From Pegoplata infirma (Eukaryota > Arthropoda > Insecta > Diptera > Anthomyiidae): 64,000 nt of DNA. A program made the position numbers and the translations under genes. The notes beneath the pieces are model-generated. The model had not been told where the DNA came from, made no database searches, and worked only from the letters and a program-made list of their open reading frames with translations. This document shows positions 1-10,320 of the stretch, piece by piece (the first letter of the stretch is position 1; every line of letters begins with the position of its first letter). The stretch lies in assembly GCA_963921195.1 (NCBI GenBank), contig OY992537.1, positions 64,840,400 to 64,904,399 on the forward strand, written 5' to 3'.

Positions 1-23
1 AAATTGTGGTGCATTCCGTTATA

Positions 24-102
24 ATTTAATAAATATTTAACCAAGGGAACTCGACACAAATTTGGTTTTAATTTGATAAATATTTAATCAAGGGAACTCG
101 AC
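24..102. repeat. 47-bp direct repeat dimer
   Basis: Two head-to-tail copies of an AT-rich unit ending in AAGGGAACTCGAC (43-55 and 90-102) lie 47 bp apart. No gene is visible in the first 190 bases. The repeat may continue to the left of the window. Confidence 0.6.
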
Positions 103-189
103 TAAAATTTGAAAATTTTTCCAATATTTAACCACTCCTTGCAATTTGCTTAGTTCCATATAGGACTAATCACATATTCAGACATTCAT

Positions 190-1180
190 GGGACATATGT
201 TTTTTCGCTGGACATTTGGTGTAGACATTTTTCGTAAAAAAGTCTAAGAATTTGAGACATTTTTGGTATAGAAAAAGTATCAGATTCTGAGAAAATTTTT
301 TGTATACAAAAAATTCAGATTCTGAGAAATTTTTCGAAAAAAAAGTTTCAGATTTAAGTAATTTTTTTTGAATAAAAAGTTTCAGATTCTGATACATTTT
401 TCGTATAGAAAAGTCTAAGATTCTTAGACATTTTCCCTATAGAAAAAGTCTTAGATTCTGGGATATTTTCCGTTCAAAAAAAGTCTTAGATTCTGGAACA
501 TTTTTCGTCCAGAAAAAGTGTCAGATTCTGAAATATTGTTCGTACATAAAAGGTCTCCGATTCTGAGACATTTTTTCTAAAAAAACGGTCTCAGATTTTG
601 GGAAATTTTTCGTATCAATTCAATTCCATCCGATTAAAACTAATCTAATCTTAGCGAAATTTTTCGTATAAAAAATCTCAGATTCTTAGATATTTTTCGT
701 ATAAAAAATCTCAGATTCTGACACATTTTTCGTATAAAAAAATTTCAGATTCTAAGACATTTTTCGTATAGAAAAAATCGTATAAAAAAGTCTCAGATTC
801 CGAGACATTTTTCGAATAAAAAATCTTAGATTCTGATTATGAGACATTTTTTGACTACAAAAAAAAAAATGTTCTGAACAATTGCTCATACAAAAAATTC
901 TCAGATTATGACACATTTTTCGTAAGACATTTTCGCATAATAAAAAGTTTCAGATTCTAAGACATTTTTTGTATAGAAAAGTCTAAGATTCTGAGGCATT
1001 TTCCATATAGATAAAGTCTAAGATTCTGAGACGTTTTTCGTATAGAAAAAGTCTTAGATTCTGGGACATTTTTCGTTCAGAAAAAGTGTCAGATTCTGAA
1101 ACATGGTTTGTACATAAAAGGTCTCCGATTCTGAAATATTTTTCGTAAAAAAAAACGGTCTCAGATTTTGAGAAATTTTT
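190..1180. repeat. 35-bp satellite, array A
   Basis: This is a degenerate tandem array of about 28 units of roughly 35 bp. Each unit centres on TCTCAGATTCTGAGA, a 7-bp inverted repeat around one base, followed by CATTTTTCGTATAG and an A-run. A block with the diagnostic run GTACATAAAAGGTCTCCGAT occurs at 542 and again at 1110, so part of the array was duplicated as a ~570-bp block. The apparent minus-strand ORFs here are translations of the repeat. Orientation matches array F (44.4-46.3 kb). Confidence 0.85.
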
Positions 1181-2299
1181 TGTATCAATACAATTTCATC
1201 CGATTGAAACTGATCTAATCTTAGCGATACATTTTTTGGATCAGTGCTGATCCTTAAAATTTTTATTCGGGCAGTGTTTCCCGGAAAATGAAAGTCCAAA
1301 CATGATCCGACTGGATCTATGTTTCGTTGGATCTTTAATTACTGTACACTTAAAAAATTATGTCATTAACTGTTTGTAGTTTATTTAAAAAATTTTACGT
1401 TTAGTCGTTTTTAAAAGAAAAAAACATTTGTTTGATGTTCAATTTTTATTAATGACTACTTCTGTCCTTTGTTTCAAAAGTAACACACTAAAAAATAAAT
1501 ACTTTCATTAACATTTACTTTTTGAAGTCATTTATTTTTGTTCTGTAAGTAAATACTACTGATTATTCTTTAAATTTTTAATGATTTGTGTAAGAATTTT
1601 TTTTTTAAATTGTTGGTATTTTTTAATGATATACATATCATTAGTTTTAACTTACTCTAGTACGTTATTTTTTTGTTAAAAAAAAAATTCAAAAAATTAT
1701 TTATAGAAATATAAAAACATGTTTGTAACAAGTGAATTTAGCACGAGGGTAGAGTGTTTGGCCAGAATGTAGTTGATTGCTCAAAATTGTATTTTATTTT
1801 ATATTTGATTCCTCAAAATTTTATTAAAATTTAAAAAAAAAAATATTTCAATAGAAAATTTTAAAAAATAACCTACAAAATCATTAATCCTTAATGTTTT
1901 CGTAGGTTGTTTTTTGGAATTTGTTGGTAAAAATAACTGAATTATCATTAATTTTTAACGTTTTCGTAGGATATTTTTTTCGAATTTGTTGGTAAAAAAG
2001 AATGAAAAAAACGTAATTTTTTAATGTTTAATATTATTTATTTTAGAAAATTTTGTCAACAGTAAAAAATAAATGTTAATGTTTGTTAAAACAAATGAAT
2101 AATTACTGGGATAATTTTCAATTTTTTATTCACTGGTTTTAAATGTGTTTTTCATTTGTTTTCCCCTACAAAACATTTTGAGTGTAGCAAACATACAAAA
2201 ATCAAATTTGACTGAAATAGGCTTCTTTTTGTTGCCAATTGACCGATTTAACTGAATACCGGCAACATTTTTATAGGTTGTTATAATTGTTCAATTATA
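1181..2299. other. AT-rich non-coding stretch with a short tandem repeat
   Basis: No gene is seen. A 64-bp unit containing TTTTCGTAGG and AATTTGTTGGTAAAAA is tandemly duplicated at about 1873-2000. A possible MITE may run from TACACTTAAAAAATTATG near 1343 to TTTTGAGTGTA near 2180, resembling the ACACTCAAAA-ended family seen elsewhere, but the termini match poorly and I do not call it. Confidence 0.4.
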
Positions 2300-2900
2300 A
2301 CAACGTCCGACAAAAATCAAAAAAAGTCGTTAAACACAAACTGGATAATAACGTTTGAAACCAGAGACTAAATGTAGTAAGACTACATTTAGTCTCTGGT
2401 TTCCTTTTAAAGAACTTCAAAGTTTTAGAGGACTAAATTTTATAAAATATTTTTTTTTAATATTTGTACTTGTCCTAGAATGCCACTAGTGACAGCAAAT
2501 GAAAGATGAAGATCTCTCTAAATTTTCCCATTTTATTATTTTTACATTTCAGGAAAAAGGAGGTAAGTTACGTCTCTTCAAAAATTTGTCCTTAAATACT
2601 TATCATTCAAAATATTTTAATAACGTTTTCGAATGACTTTATTCACAACCTTTTATCCTGATATGGCAAAATAAAAAAATGGGAAACTTAGGGGAGATCC
2701 TCCCCTTTCATTTGCCATCACCAGTGTCATTCTAGGACAAGCACAAATATTTCAAAAATATTTTACAAAATGTATCCTTCCTTTTAAAAGGAAACAGGAT
2801 CATGAAATAAAAAACTGTAAATGCAGTTTTACTCCATTATGTCTGTACTTTCAAACGTATGTCATCCGGTTCATGTTTAATATTGGCTGTCGGACGGTGT
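2300..2900. mobile_element. Foldback element, CCGTCCGACA family, copy 1
   Basis: The ends are inverted copies: ACAACGTCCGACAA at 2300 and its near-complement TGTCGGACGGTGT ending at 2900. Arms of roughly 165 bp (about 2395-2560 and 2640-2800) pair around a short centre; both carry the CCTTTTAAAGG-like block and the CTAGAATG/CATTCTAG block. Two more copies lie at 41935-42521 and 53170-53716. No coding capacity is visible, so it is a non-autonomous element. Confidence 0.7.
2357..2403. repeat. Perfect 22-bp hairpin
   Basis: Two 22-base arms are exact reverse complements separated by three bases (AAG). It lies in the left arm of the foldback element, where the other copies read differently, so it is a local rearrangement or a short templated insertion. 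Confidence 0.85.
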
Positions 2901-3935
2901 AATCAGATTTTATAAGTCTACAAAAGTATACGTTAAACACCCAGAAACAAAATTTTAATCAAATATTTAATTGTTTTATGTATTTTGAGGGATTTATGTC
3001 AATATCGGGAGGGTGGTTTGTGTGGGGACTACAAATAAATCTGGCCGATTCCCTAGAATGATGATTTATGAATACGAAATATGTTTACCTGCTAAATTTT
3101 CAAAGGCTACCTATTTAATAGGGTTATTAGAGCCATTTGAGCCAAATTTATAGAGGATGGACAGACAGTCGCTAAATCGACTCAAAAAGTGATTTTGAGT
3201 CCATCGGTATACTTGAAGGTAGGTCTAGGACCAATGTTTCGGATAGTTACAAATATCAGGTGTCGGTGTATGGAATTCGAATAAAAAAATATTCATAACA
3301 TTAACTTACAGTTATCCGATTTTAAGTCATTTGTCGGTTTTGGTTCGCAAAAAATGAAAAGGCTTACATTTCGAGAAGGAGATCTTACAAAATTTTTTTG
3401 ATAACAAGTTCGTATTTAGGAGATCAAAATTAATTCTAAGTCTGTGCAAAAAATTTTTGATTTTTGTAGATTAGTGTTATTAGACATTCAAGCATTAAAT
3501 TATTCATACTTATCATTAGAATAACAATTGAACAGAATTAATTCTATTTTGTAAATCTTCTTATATAGACATTTTTCAAATATAGTATTTAATAGTTAAA
3601 GATTGTAATCTTTTTGACATTTCATGTCAATTTGCGTAGAAAAGAACACATGTTTTAACAAGAGATATTAAATTTTTGAAATTTTTAAAATATTTTATAA
3701 AAAAATAGTTGGAATTATTTTTAATTAAAACTTTTATTTGGTATAATTTTTTTACCCTTATGTTTATACATATGATATATCATCAATAAAGGGTTAATTT
3801 TTTTTTGTTTAAATAATAATGTTATATCTTCTTTATTTTGTGTGTTTGAGTTTTTTTTTTGTTTTTATCATTTAATGAGATCACTGCTACTTAATTAAAT
3901 AAAGATTTTATTATTGTTATATATTCTCATACTAC
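2901..3935. other. AT-rich non-coding stretch with (GTCY)-family fragment
   Basis: No gene is seen. A fragment related to the (GTCY)n element family, with GGACAGACAG, TATACTTGAAGG and GGTCTAGGACCAATGTTTCG, lies at about 3150-3260 in reverse orientation. A segment near 3415-3480 resembles one near 34200-34250. Confidence 0.45.
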
Positions 3936-3943
3936 ATAATACA

Positions 3944-6019
3944 TTAGACTGGCATTTTTTGGTATGGCATAAAAGTTTTTCTTTCGATTCTGAACGTCCG
4001 TCTAAAATTAATTCTCCTATGCCTAAAACTTATGTGGTACAAATTTGAGGTAAATCGGATTAAATTAACCCGTGGTGCCAGGCGATCAAAGTTTTGAATT
4101 TTTGAAAAAAATTAAAAACGATGTGTCTTGCGACACATCATATTTATTAATTTTGATGCGCTGAAATATAAAAAGAAAATTAATATCTGTTGAACGGTTT
4201 TCGAGGTATCGCTTTTTGAAATTTGCAAAAAATGTTGACTCTTTCCTACGTTTTAAGAATTTTTTTTTTTTTAAATCTCAAAATTTCTTTCTTTTGGTTA
4301 AAATCAGAAAAAGAAAAATAAATAAATAAAAATAAATAAATAATTTTGACATGCTTAATATAAATATCCAAAAATTTCTGAAATCGCTAAAGCGGTTTTC
4401 GAGATATCGCCAATTGATTTTGTCAACAAATTTTCAAAAATGGTGGTTTTTCCTACATTCAAGAAATTTAAAAACAATTAAATTTTTTTTTTTTCACTGA
4501 CTATCTCATAGAGCTTGAGACAAACTTTCATTATAACTTAATTTGGGTCAAATCAGAACATTTTAACCCATGGCGCACTTCAATAAAAGTTAAGAGTTTT
4601 TGGTTAAACTTTTCTAAAAGCCAAAACTTTGAACGAAGGGAGCCACGGGTTAAAATTATCGGATTTGGCTCAAACTTTTATAAAGGCTTGCGTCAAGCTC
4701 TATGAAATAGTCAAGGAAAAGTTATTTTGAGATATTTTTAAAAAATTTCTTGACATAGGGAAATCCTTCATTTTTTGCAAATTTTAAATAGTGATATCTG
4801 TAAATCCGTTAGACCGACTTTTAATTATTTTTTTGATATTTGTGTTAAAAAGTATGATGTATCGCAAGATATTTTTATACCCTAAACTCTAGTGATAGAG
4901 GCTATATATAAGTTTGTCATTCCGTTTGTAACACATCGTAATATTGGTCTAGGACCCCATAAAGTATATATATTCATGATCCTCGATCGATTTTAAGTCG
5001 ATCAAGCGATGTCCGTCCGTCCGTCTGTCTGTCTGTCCGTCCGTAGAAAACACGCTTACTTTTGAAAGACTTTACAGAGGCTACTGAAGTTTGACATATA
5101 TGTTTGTCATTTACCTGGTCAGATTGGTATTGCAATCCAGCCAAATTGGTCCAGTGGTTCAAAAGTTATAAGCAAAAGAGTAAATTTCTGCAAGTGTTTT
5201 TTCAGAATTTACGAGATAAAAAACACGATAACTTTTGAAAGACAATAATGAGACTGCTGAAACGTGGTATGTATCTTTGGCGTTCCTCAGGTCTGTTTGG
5301 TATTAAATTTCAGCTCAATCAGTCCAGTGGTTCAAAAGTTATAAGCAAAACCCCGATTTTCAGATTGGGTTCATCTTAAATGCCACGTGGTAAATAAGTT
5401 TAAAAAGCATCGGTGGTAACTTAGCAATGCTTTTCAAACTTGTTTAGTTTGAAAGCAATGCTTTTTAAACTTGTTTTAAAAGCATTGGTAACTTAAAAAT
5501 TACACTCGAAAAAAATTTACACTCAAAAAAAATTTTACACTCAAAAAAAATTTTGGTTTTTTTTTACAAAAATGTCAATATTTTGTTTACATAGGTATAG
5601 TACGTGCATTCACTCAGAAATATTTTTACATTAAAAAAATAACATAACACTCGAAAAAAGTTTTACGCTCAAAAAAAAAAATTAGTAATTTTTTTTTTTT
5701 TTTTTTTAATGACAAAAAAAGAGTTTTTTACTCAAAATAAAATATTTCTAATCAAAATTGTTAATTTTTTTCACGTTAAAAATGTACTATCCATTGTGGA
5801 GGGTATTCATAGATTCGGCAAAGTCGAATTTAACTTTTCTACTTGTTTTTAATTATTTTTTTTTAAATTTTTGGAAAATCCAAAACTTTGATCGCCGGGC
5901 GTTACGGGCTAATTTAATTCGGTTGGCCTCAAATTTGTACCACATAACTTTTAGGTCTGCAGAATTAAAATTTGCCTGGAAACTTGGAAAAATTCAATGT
6001 TGAAAAAAATGTCACTCTA
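3944..6019. mobile_element. Foldback element with 8-bp target duplication
   Basis: The 8-mer ATAATACA occurs at 3936-3943 and again at 6020-6027, directly outside inverted ends (TTAGACTGGCATTTTTT on the left; AAAAAATGTCACTCTA on the right). Just inside, 4008-4108 and 5865-5965 are near-complementary (TTATGTGGTAC and the ACCCGTGG/GATCAAAGTTTTG block). A (GTCY)n element occupies 4878-5850. A second pair of arms lies within about 4035-4880. Related fragments occur near 20155, 43935 and 53740. No transposase is seen. Confidence 0.7.
4878..5850 (+). mobile_element. (GTCY)n element, full-length copy nested in foldback
   Basis: It begins TATACCCTAAACTCTAGTGA and runs through GTTTGTCATTCCGTTTGTAAC, GGTCTAGGACCCCATAAAG and a GTCC/GTCT tract at 5010-5043. 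It ends with GTGGAGGGTATTCATAG and TCGGCAAAGTCGAATTTAAC, then TTCTACTTGTT. The motif TTCAAAAGTTATAAGCAAAA appears twice inside. The same order recurs in at least six copies here. The tract resembles the proto-microsatellite of dipteran mini-me elements; class assignment (mini-me or Helentron-like) is unresolved. Confidence 0.75.
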
Positions 6020-6027
6020 ATAATACA

Positions 6028-6240
6028 TACTCATCGTATAAATCTATCATTCATAGTTTTACAGTGTATAATATACACACATGAGAACTTTTATTTTCAT
6101 TCATATTCAGTGGTTTTGTTTTTATATGTGCGTGGTCTCTTCATTTCTCTTTATACCCTGCACTTGGTTGTTAAAGGTATTTGAGTTTGTCATTTCGTTT
6201 GTAAAACTTTAAAATATTGGTCTAGGAAAAACAATAAAAG
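6028..6240 (+). repeat. (GTCY)-family 5' fragment
   Basis: TATACCCTGCACTTGG, GTTTGTCATTTCGTTTGTAA and ATATTGGTCTAGGA (about 6158-6230) match the first ~90 bp of the (GTCY)n element. It stops at the decayed LINE that follows. Confidence 0.55.
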
Positions 6241-6823
6241 AAACTCGTCTAATGAGAACCCATCTATAACAACACGTAAAGAACGATCTTTTCAGGAAGC
6301 TCGAAATAAATCGAGAGAAGTGCCACACAAAATCAATCGCCTTAGAAATGTCTAGAGCAACTACCTTACTTTCTCCAAAGGTCTCCTGTAGAACGAGTTC
6401 TGCGAAAACCATACTGTTGATCGCTTAAAAGAAAGTTACCCTCAAGACACCTCACAAGATGACAGTTTATTATGCCCTTCATTACCTTCGAGAGAGCTGA
6501 GCATATTGCAATTGGGCGGTAATTATTAGGGTTGTTAGCCGCACTTTTTTTAAGGAGTGGTTGTACATAGGCAACCTTCCAATAAGCGGGAAAGACTCCC
6601 GCCCGGTATGACGAAACCATGCGGCCCTAGTGACTAATTTACGTTAAGATCCGCAAGAATCCTTTTAATTGCACGTGCTCGACAAAATATCTTGGGCATA
6701 GTATGGAATACCCTCTATAGTTCGGAAAGTGGTTGATTCCATTCCGGCAAGAAAGAATTTCTTGCAACGAGGCCTTTTAGCAGGTTTGAATTTTTAACCG
6801 GTTCAGTGAATACTTAAGGTAGA

Positions 6824-7205
6824 AACAGAACAAGCACGGCACGGGGGACGGTTGCCGTTGCCGGAGAATATAGGCCCAAAACAATGACGGGGGACGGCGA
6901 CGGCAAAAAATTTCATTTGTTTGTTCAGTGGTGCTAACTTTTAATAAAATTAGAGTAATTTTACGGAAAAAATCGCTTATCACATAGTCAATGTGATTAA
7001 GTTGGCACTACTGTACGTTTGTTACACCATTGTGAATGAAAAAATAAAAAATTGTTGTGAAAATGCGGCAACCCTGGAGTGTGAGAGGGAGGGAAATTGA
7101 GAGAACCCGGAGATAAAATAAAATAAGTTTTAATTTTTTGTCGTGCCGGTCACGGTTTTTAACTGTCAAATCGTATGGAAAAAGTCGTGCCGGGCTTGTT
7201 CTGTT
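6824..7205. mobile_element. 382-bp TIR element inserted in the LINE relic
   Basis: Inverted ends of about 20 bp pair AACAGAACAAGCACGGCACG (6824-6843) with CGTGCCGGGCTTGTTCTGTT (7186-7205). The inside is more GC-rich than the flanks and includes repeated GGGGGACGG. It lies between LINE sequence on both sides. No target duplication could be read. Confidence 0.7.
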
Positions 7206-7786
7206 CAGAGCTTTAATCGTCTTTTAGAAGAGTCGGGATCGAAGAACTTGCATTTTCTACTGAAGAGCCGTAAGAACTTTAGCATAAAGATACCGTTCGT
7301 AAAGAAGTTTTTCGCGACTAAGCACTTTTGCACACTCAAATCTCGCCTTTTTGCACAGCAGATCAGTATTAACGTTTTTATTGTCAATCCAATTTTTGAA
7401 CGCTTTCTTCCTGGATCTGGCTACATTCCTTTTAGTCTGGTTAAACCAACATTTATCCCTTGGTTAAGCCGAAATGAGCTTCGAAGGAATACATTTTTTA
7501 TTCCAAGCACTATTACACCATTTTCACCGCGTCGTCAACTTTGCCGTCGAGTAAACAAAGTTTCCAATTGAAATGCCGAAAAAAGTCATTAAGCTCTGCC
7601 TTCTAAATTAGAAGTTCTAATATATGTTGTTGAAACTTTGCGTCGTTGAAACTTTGAGTTTTTCCCAACGAGCCTTTTATATACGAAAACTGAACGCTTC
7701 GTAGCTGTCGTTAAAACGTTACGAAGTTCGGAGTACGAGAAGGATGCGGAAACGGTGCAGTGATCTGAATTACCAAGGGGCCAAAT

Positions 7787-8244
7787 TAGAGATGGGCGCT
7801 GGTCACGTGATTCACGTGAATCACGCGTAAATCACGCGTGAGTGTGAGTGATTTTCATTTTAATCACGTGACTGTGAGTGAGTGTGAGTTAAAAAAAAAT
7901 CTGAGTGAGTGATTAGTGAGTGAGTCATTTATTTTTTGCGTGAGTTTGCGTGATTAGAATTTTTGATTTGCCAAATTTTTTTTAAATTTTTTGTAAAAAA
8001 TTTTTTTTTGGATTTTTTTTCTTTTTTTGGTAAGAAAATTTTATTGCGTGAGTAGATTTTGCGTGACTCACGCGTGAGCGTGATTGAATCTTGCGTGAGT
8101 CACGCGTGAGCGTGAGCAACTTTTTTTACTCACGTGAATAGTGAGTGAGCGTGAGTAAAAAAAAAATTGCGTGAGTGATTAGTGAGTGATTCGATTATTT
8201 TTTGCGTGAGCGTGAGTCAAAATCCACTCACGCGCCCATCTCTA
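7787..8244. mobile_element. hAT-type MITE rich in CACGTGA and GTGAGTGA, copy 1
   Basis: The ends are TAGAGATGGGCGC and GCGCCCATCTCTA. The flanking 8-mers GGCCAAAT (7779-7786) and GTCCAAAT (8245-8252) match at 7 of 8 bases, the duplication size of hAT transposons. The interior is a degenerate run of TCACGTGA, TCACGCGTGA and GTGAGTGA words. It splits the endonuclease part of the LINE relic exactly at the GNSDH region. A related copy is at 29089-29583. Confidence 0.85.
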
Positions 8245-8344
8245 GTCCAAATGTTCTTACTTCATATTTAGTTTGAATGGGGGAAGAACTGTGTACATTC
8301 CTTCCCTTGCCGCGACAATTTCACTGCTCGGGCAACTCTCCAGA

Positions 8345-9290
8345 ATCCTCAAAATAGAATTGAAAATTATTTTTTCCCTTAAATTAATGAATATTTAAAA
8401 TGTGATGGGCATTGTGGAGGGTAAACATAGAATCGGCCAGATCGAATTTAACTTTTCAGTTGTTATTATAAACAAATATTTAAACCTTTAGAGGACGAGA
8501 GGGTTAAATTATGCTCAGGTTAAAACTTGTTGTAACCGCGAGACAAAATGTGTCATATACTGCCGTCTCTCAGCTAAATCGCTTAACGTTCCGTAATAAT
8601 ATTTTTTTTTGTAATCATATGATTCGTGAGTGCGTGTTAGTAGAGTTTTTGGATTTAAAAGTGACAAGTAAGTGTGTCAAGTTTTTTCGTGATTTCAAAT
8701 TTCTTGCGTTATTTTACATTATTTAAATATGCAAAAAAATAACGAATCTCAGAATTTTTCCTTTAAACGTTATGTTTAAATAATGGATGTACCTTTTTTC
8801 AACACGAAGGAAGAATAAATAACCCATCTTAGGGTTAATTTTATCAGTCATCGGCGGCACACACATCCACCACACCGTACGAAAAAAAGCTGTAAAGTGA
8901 TAAATAAAAATCTGACAAAATAATTGCGAAAAAACACACACAATGTCATTTCACAATAAAATAATTACGCATTTAAAGTAATCAATTTATGATACGAGTA
9001 TTCGTATACGAAAAGTAATATTTTTTTTTGGTTTTTAATTTTATTTGTACACACCCACAAATGCTCAAGTGTTATAAAGAATGAAAGATTTACCGGAACA
9101 GGTAGAAATGTTGACAATTTATATGGATTGTAAAAAATTATTAAATGACTTAGGGATAGCACTACACAGACATGAAAGAATTATAAAGTACGAGATTAAG
9201 AAAATGCTAATCAGAACAAGTGAAAATGCTAATCGGTTCCCAGCAAAAAATAATCGAGATTTTGGAAGCAGTGCATACAAGAATGCACTT
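8345..9290. other. AT-rich non-coding stretch
   Basis: No supported gene is seen. The (GTCY)-family 3' end (GTGGAGGGTAAACATAGAAT, then TCGAATTTAACTTTTC) sits at about 8414-8460. Short ORFs on both strands lack recognisable motifs. Confidence 0.4.
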
Positions 9291-9343
9291 GTGTAAGCGA
9301 ATGATTTTTGATGTTGTTGTTTTTTTATGACATTCGCTTACAC
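9291..9343. repeat. 13-bp hairpin
   Basis: GTGTAAGCGAATG (9291-9303) is the exact complement of CATTCGCTTACAC (9331-9343), with a 27-base loop. It sits two bases from the target duplication of the following hAT element. Confidence 0.6.
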
Positions 9344-9504
9344 AGCTGCATATAGGGTTGCCAGTTAATCTGAGTCTGATCCAGTTTCCAGTTAAAACAT
9401 AATTTTTCCAGTTAAAATCGAATTTTTTCAACTTTAACAATTATTTTTTATAAGGGTTCAAGTTGAAAAAATGCAGAAGAAAAATTAAATTTCTAAAAAT
9501 TATA

Positions 9505-9577
9505 GACATTTCTGGTATTTCCCATACCGGTTTCAAACACCTTAGTTAGTGTCATCATCAGTAGGATTTTGAATGTC
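9505..9577 (-). ncRNA. Hammerhead ribozyme motif, type I (left arm)
   Basis: Read on the minus strand: outer stem GACATT/AATGTC, internal loop, stem I TCCTA/TGGGA, then the invariant CTGATGA (complement at 9555-9561). Next come a stem II hairpin and GAAA, then the self-complementary ACCGGT as stem III, ending in the GTA cleavage triplet. The order and spacing are those of natural type I hammerheads with minimal stem III. Activity is inferred. Confidence 0.6.
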
Positions 9578-10247
9578 GGTTTGTCTTGTTAATGAAAACT
9601 GTTTTTTATATATGTGAATATTTATAGTTTCTACAGAATAAATTTTGACAGTTTCCAACACTACAATTCTATTTCTAGCAATCTCAACCTCACTTCATAC
9701 TTTCTTTCAACTTTTTTGTCTCTTACATTATTTCGCAAGGGTTACCAACATGATCTGGCATTGCAGACACAAATGAAGGAATTTGCATTCTCTGTTTCGG
9801 AGACGTGCCTAATGGCGACATATCAGTAATTTTATTTGATTTTTTCTGTAAGTACAGATCGAGCACGGGCTCTAATTATATTTGTTATAAGGGTTCAAGT
9901 TGAAAAAATGCAGAAGAAAACTTGAACCCTTATAATAAATATAATTAAAGCCCGTGGTCGATCTGTACTTACAGAAAAAATCTAATAAAATTACTGACAA
10001 AATATGTCGCCATTAGGCATGTCTCCGAAACAGAAAATGCAAATTCCTTCATTTGTGTCTGCAATTCCAGATCATGTTGGTAACCCTTGCGAAATAATGT
10101 AAGAGACAAAAACGTTGGAAGAAAGTATGAAGTGAGGTTGATATTGCTAGAAATAGAATTGTAGTGTTAAAAACTGTCAAAATTTATTCTGTAGAAACTA
10201 TAAATATTCACATATATAAAAAACAGTTTTCATTAACAAGACAAACC

Positions 10248-10320
10248 GACATTCAAAATCCTACTGATGATGACACTAACTGGGGTGTTTGAAACCGGTA
10301 TGGGAAATACCAGAAATGTC
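10248..10320 (+). ncRNA. Hammerhead ribozyme motif, type I (right arm)
   Basis: GACATT (10248-10253) pairs with AATGTC (10315-10320). Inside an internal loop, TCCTA (10259-10263) pairs with TGGGA (10301-10305) including one wobble. The core CTGATGA is at 10264-10270 and GAAA at 10291-10294. Stem II pairs CAC with GTG, plus A-U and a G-U wobble, around an 8-base loop. Stem III is ACC/GGT, and cleavage is predicted after A10300 (GUA fits NUH). Weak points are the mismatched base of stem II and the nearly loop-less stem III. Confidence 0.65.

Larger units (their letters stand above)
6209..8340 (-). pseudogene. Decayed non-LTR retrotransposon (endonuclease tail, linker, reverse transcriptase)
   Basis: On the minus strand, several frames give LINE-type protein in the expected order. 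About 8340-8253 and 7786-7600 hold the end of an endonuclease domain with GNSDHCTVSASFSYSELR. About 7600-7205 holds a linker with RKKAFKNWIDNKN and FECAKVLSREKLLYERY. About 6780-6209 holds reverse transcriptase, with NNPNNYRPIAICSALSKVM, LLSDQQYGFRRTRSTGDL and, after a frameshift, motif A as VVALDISKAIDF. Frameshifts and stops make it inactive. Two TIR elements interrupt it (6824-7205 and 7787-8244). The family looks jockey-like, but the clade is not settled. The catalytic YADD region is missing. Confidence 0.85.

Noticed and set aside
1343..2185. A further CACTCAAAA-family MITE
   Set aside because: The left (TACACTTAAAAAATT) and right (TTTTGAGTGTA) ends match for only a few bases and no subterminal symmetry is clear.
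7143..7571. 142-codon + strand open frame
   Set aside because: The opposite strand carries the LINE linker protein (RKKAFKNWIDNKN), so this is an antisense shadow.
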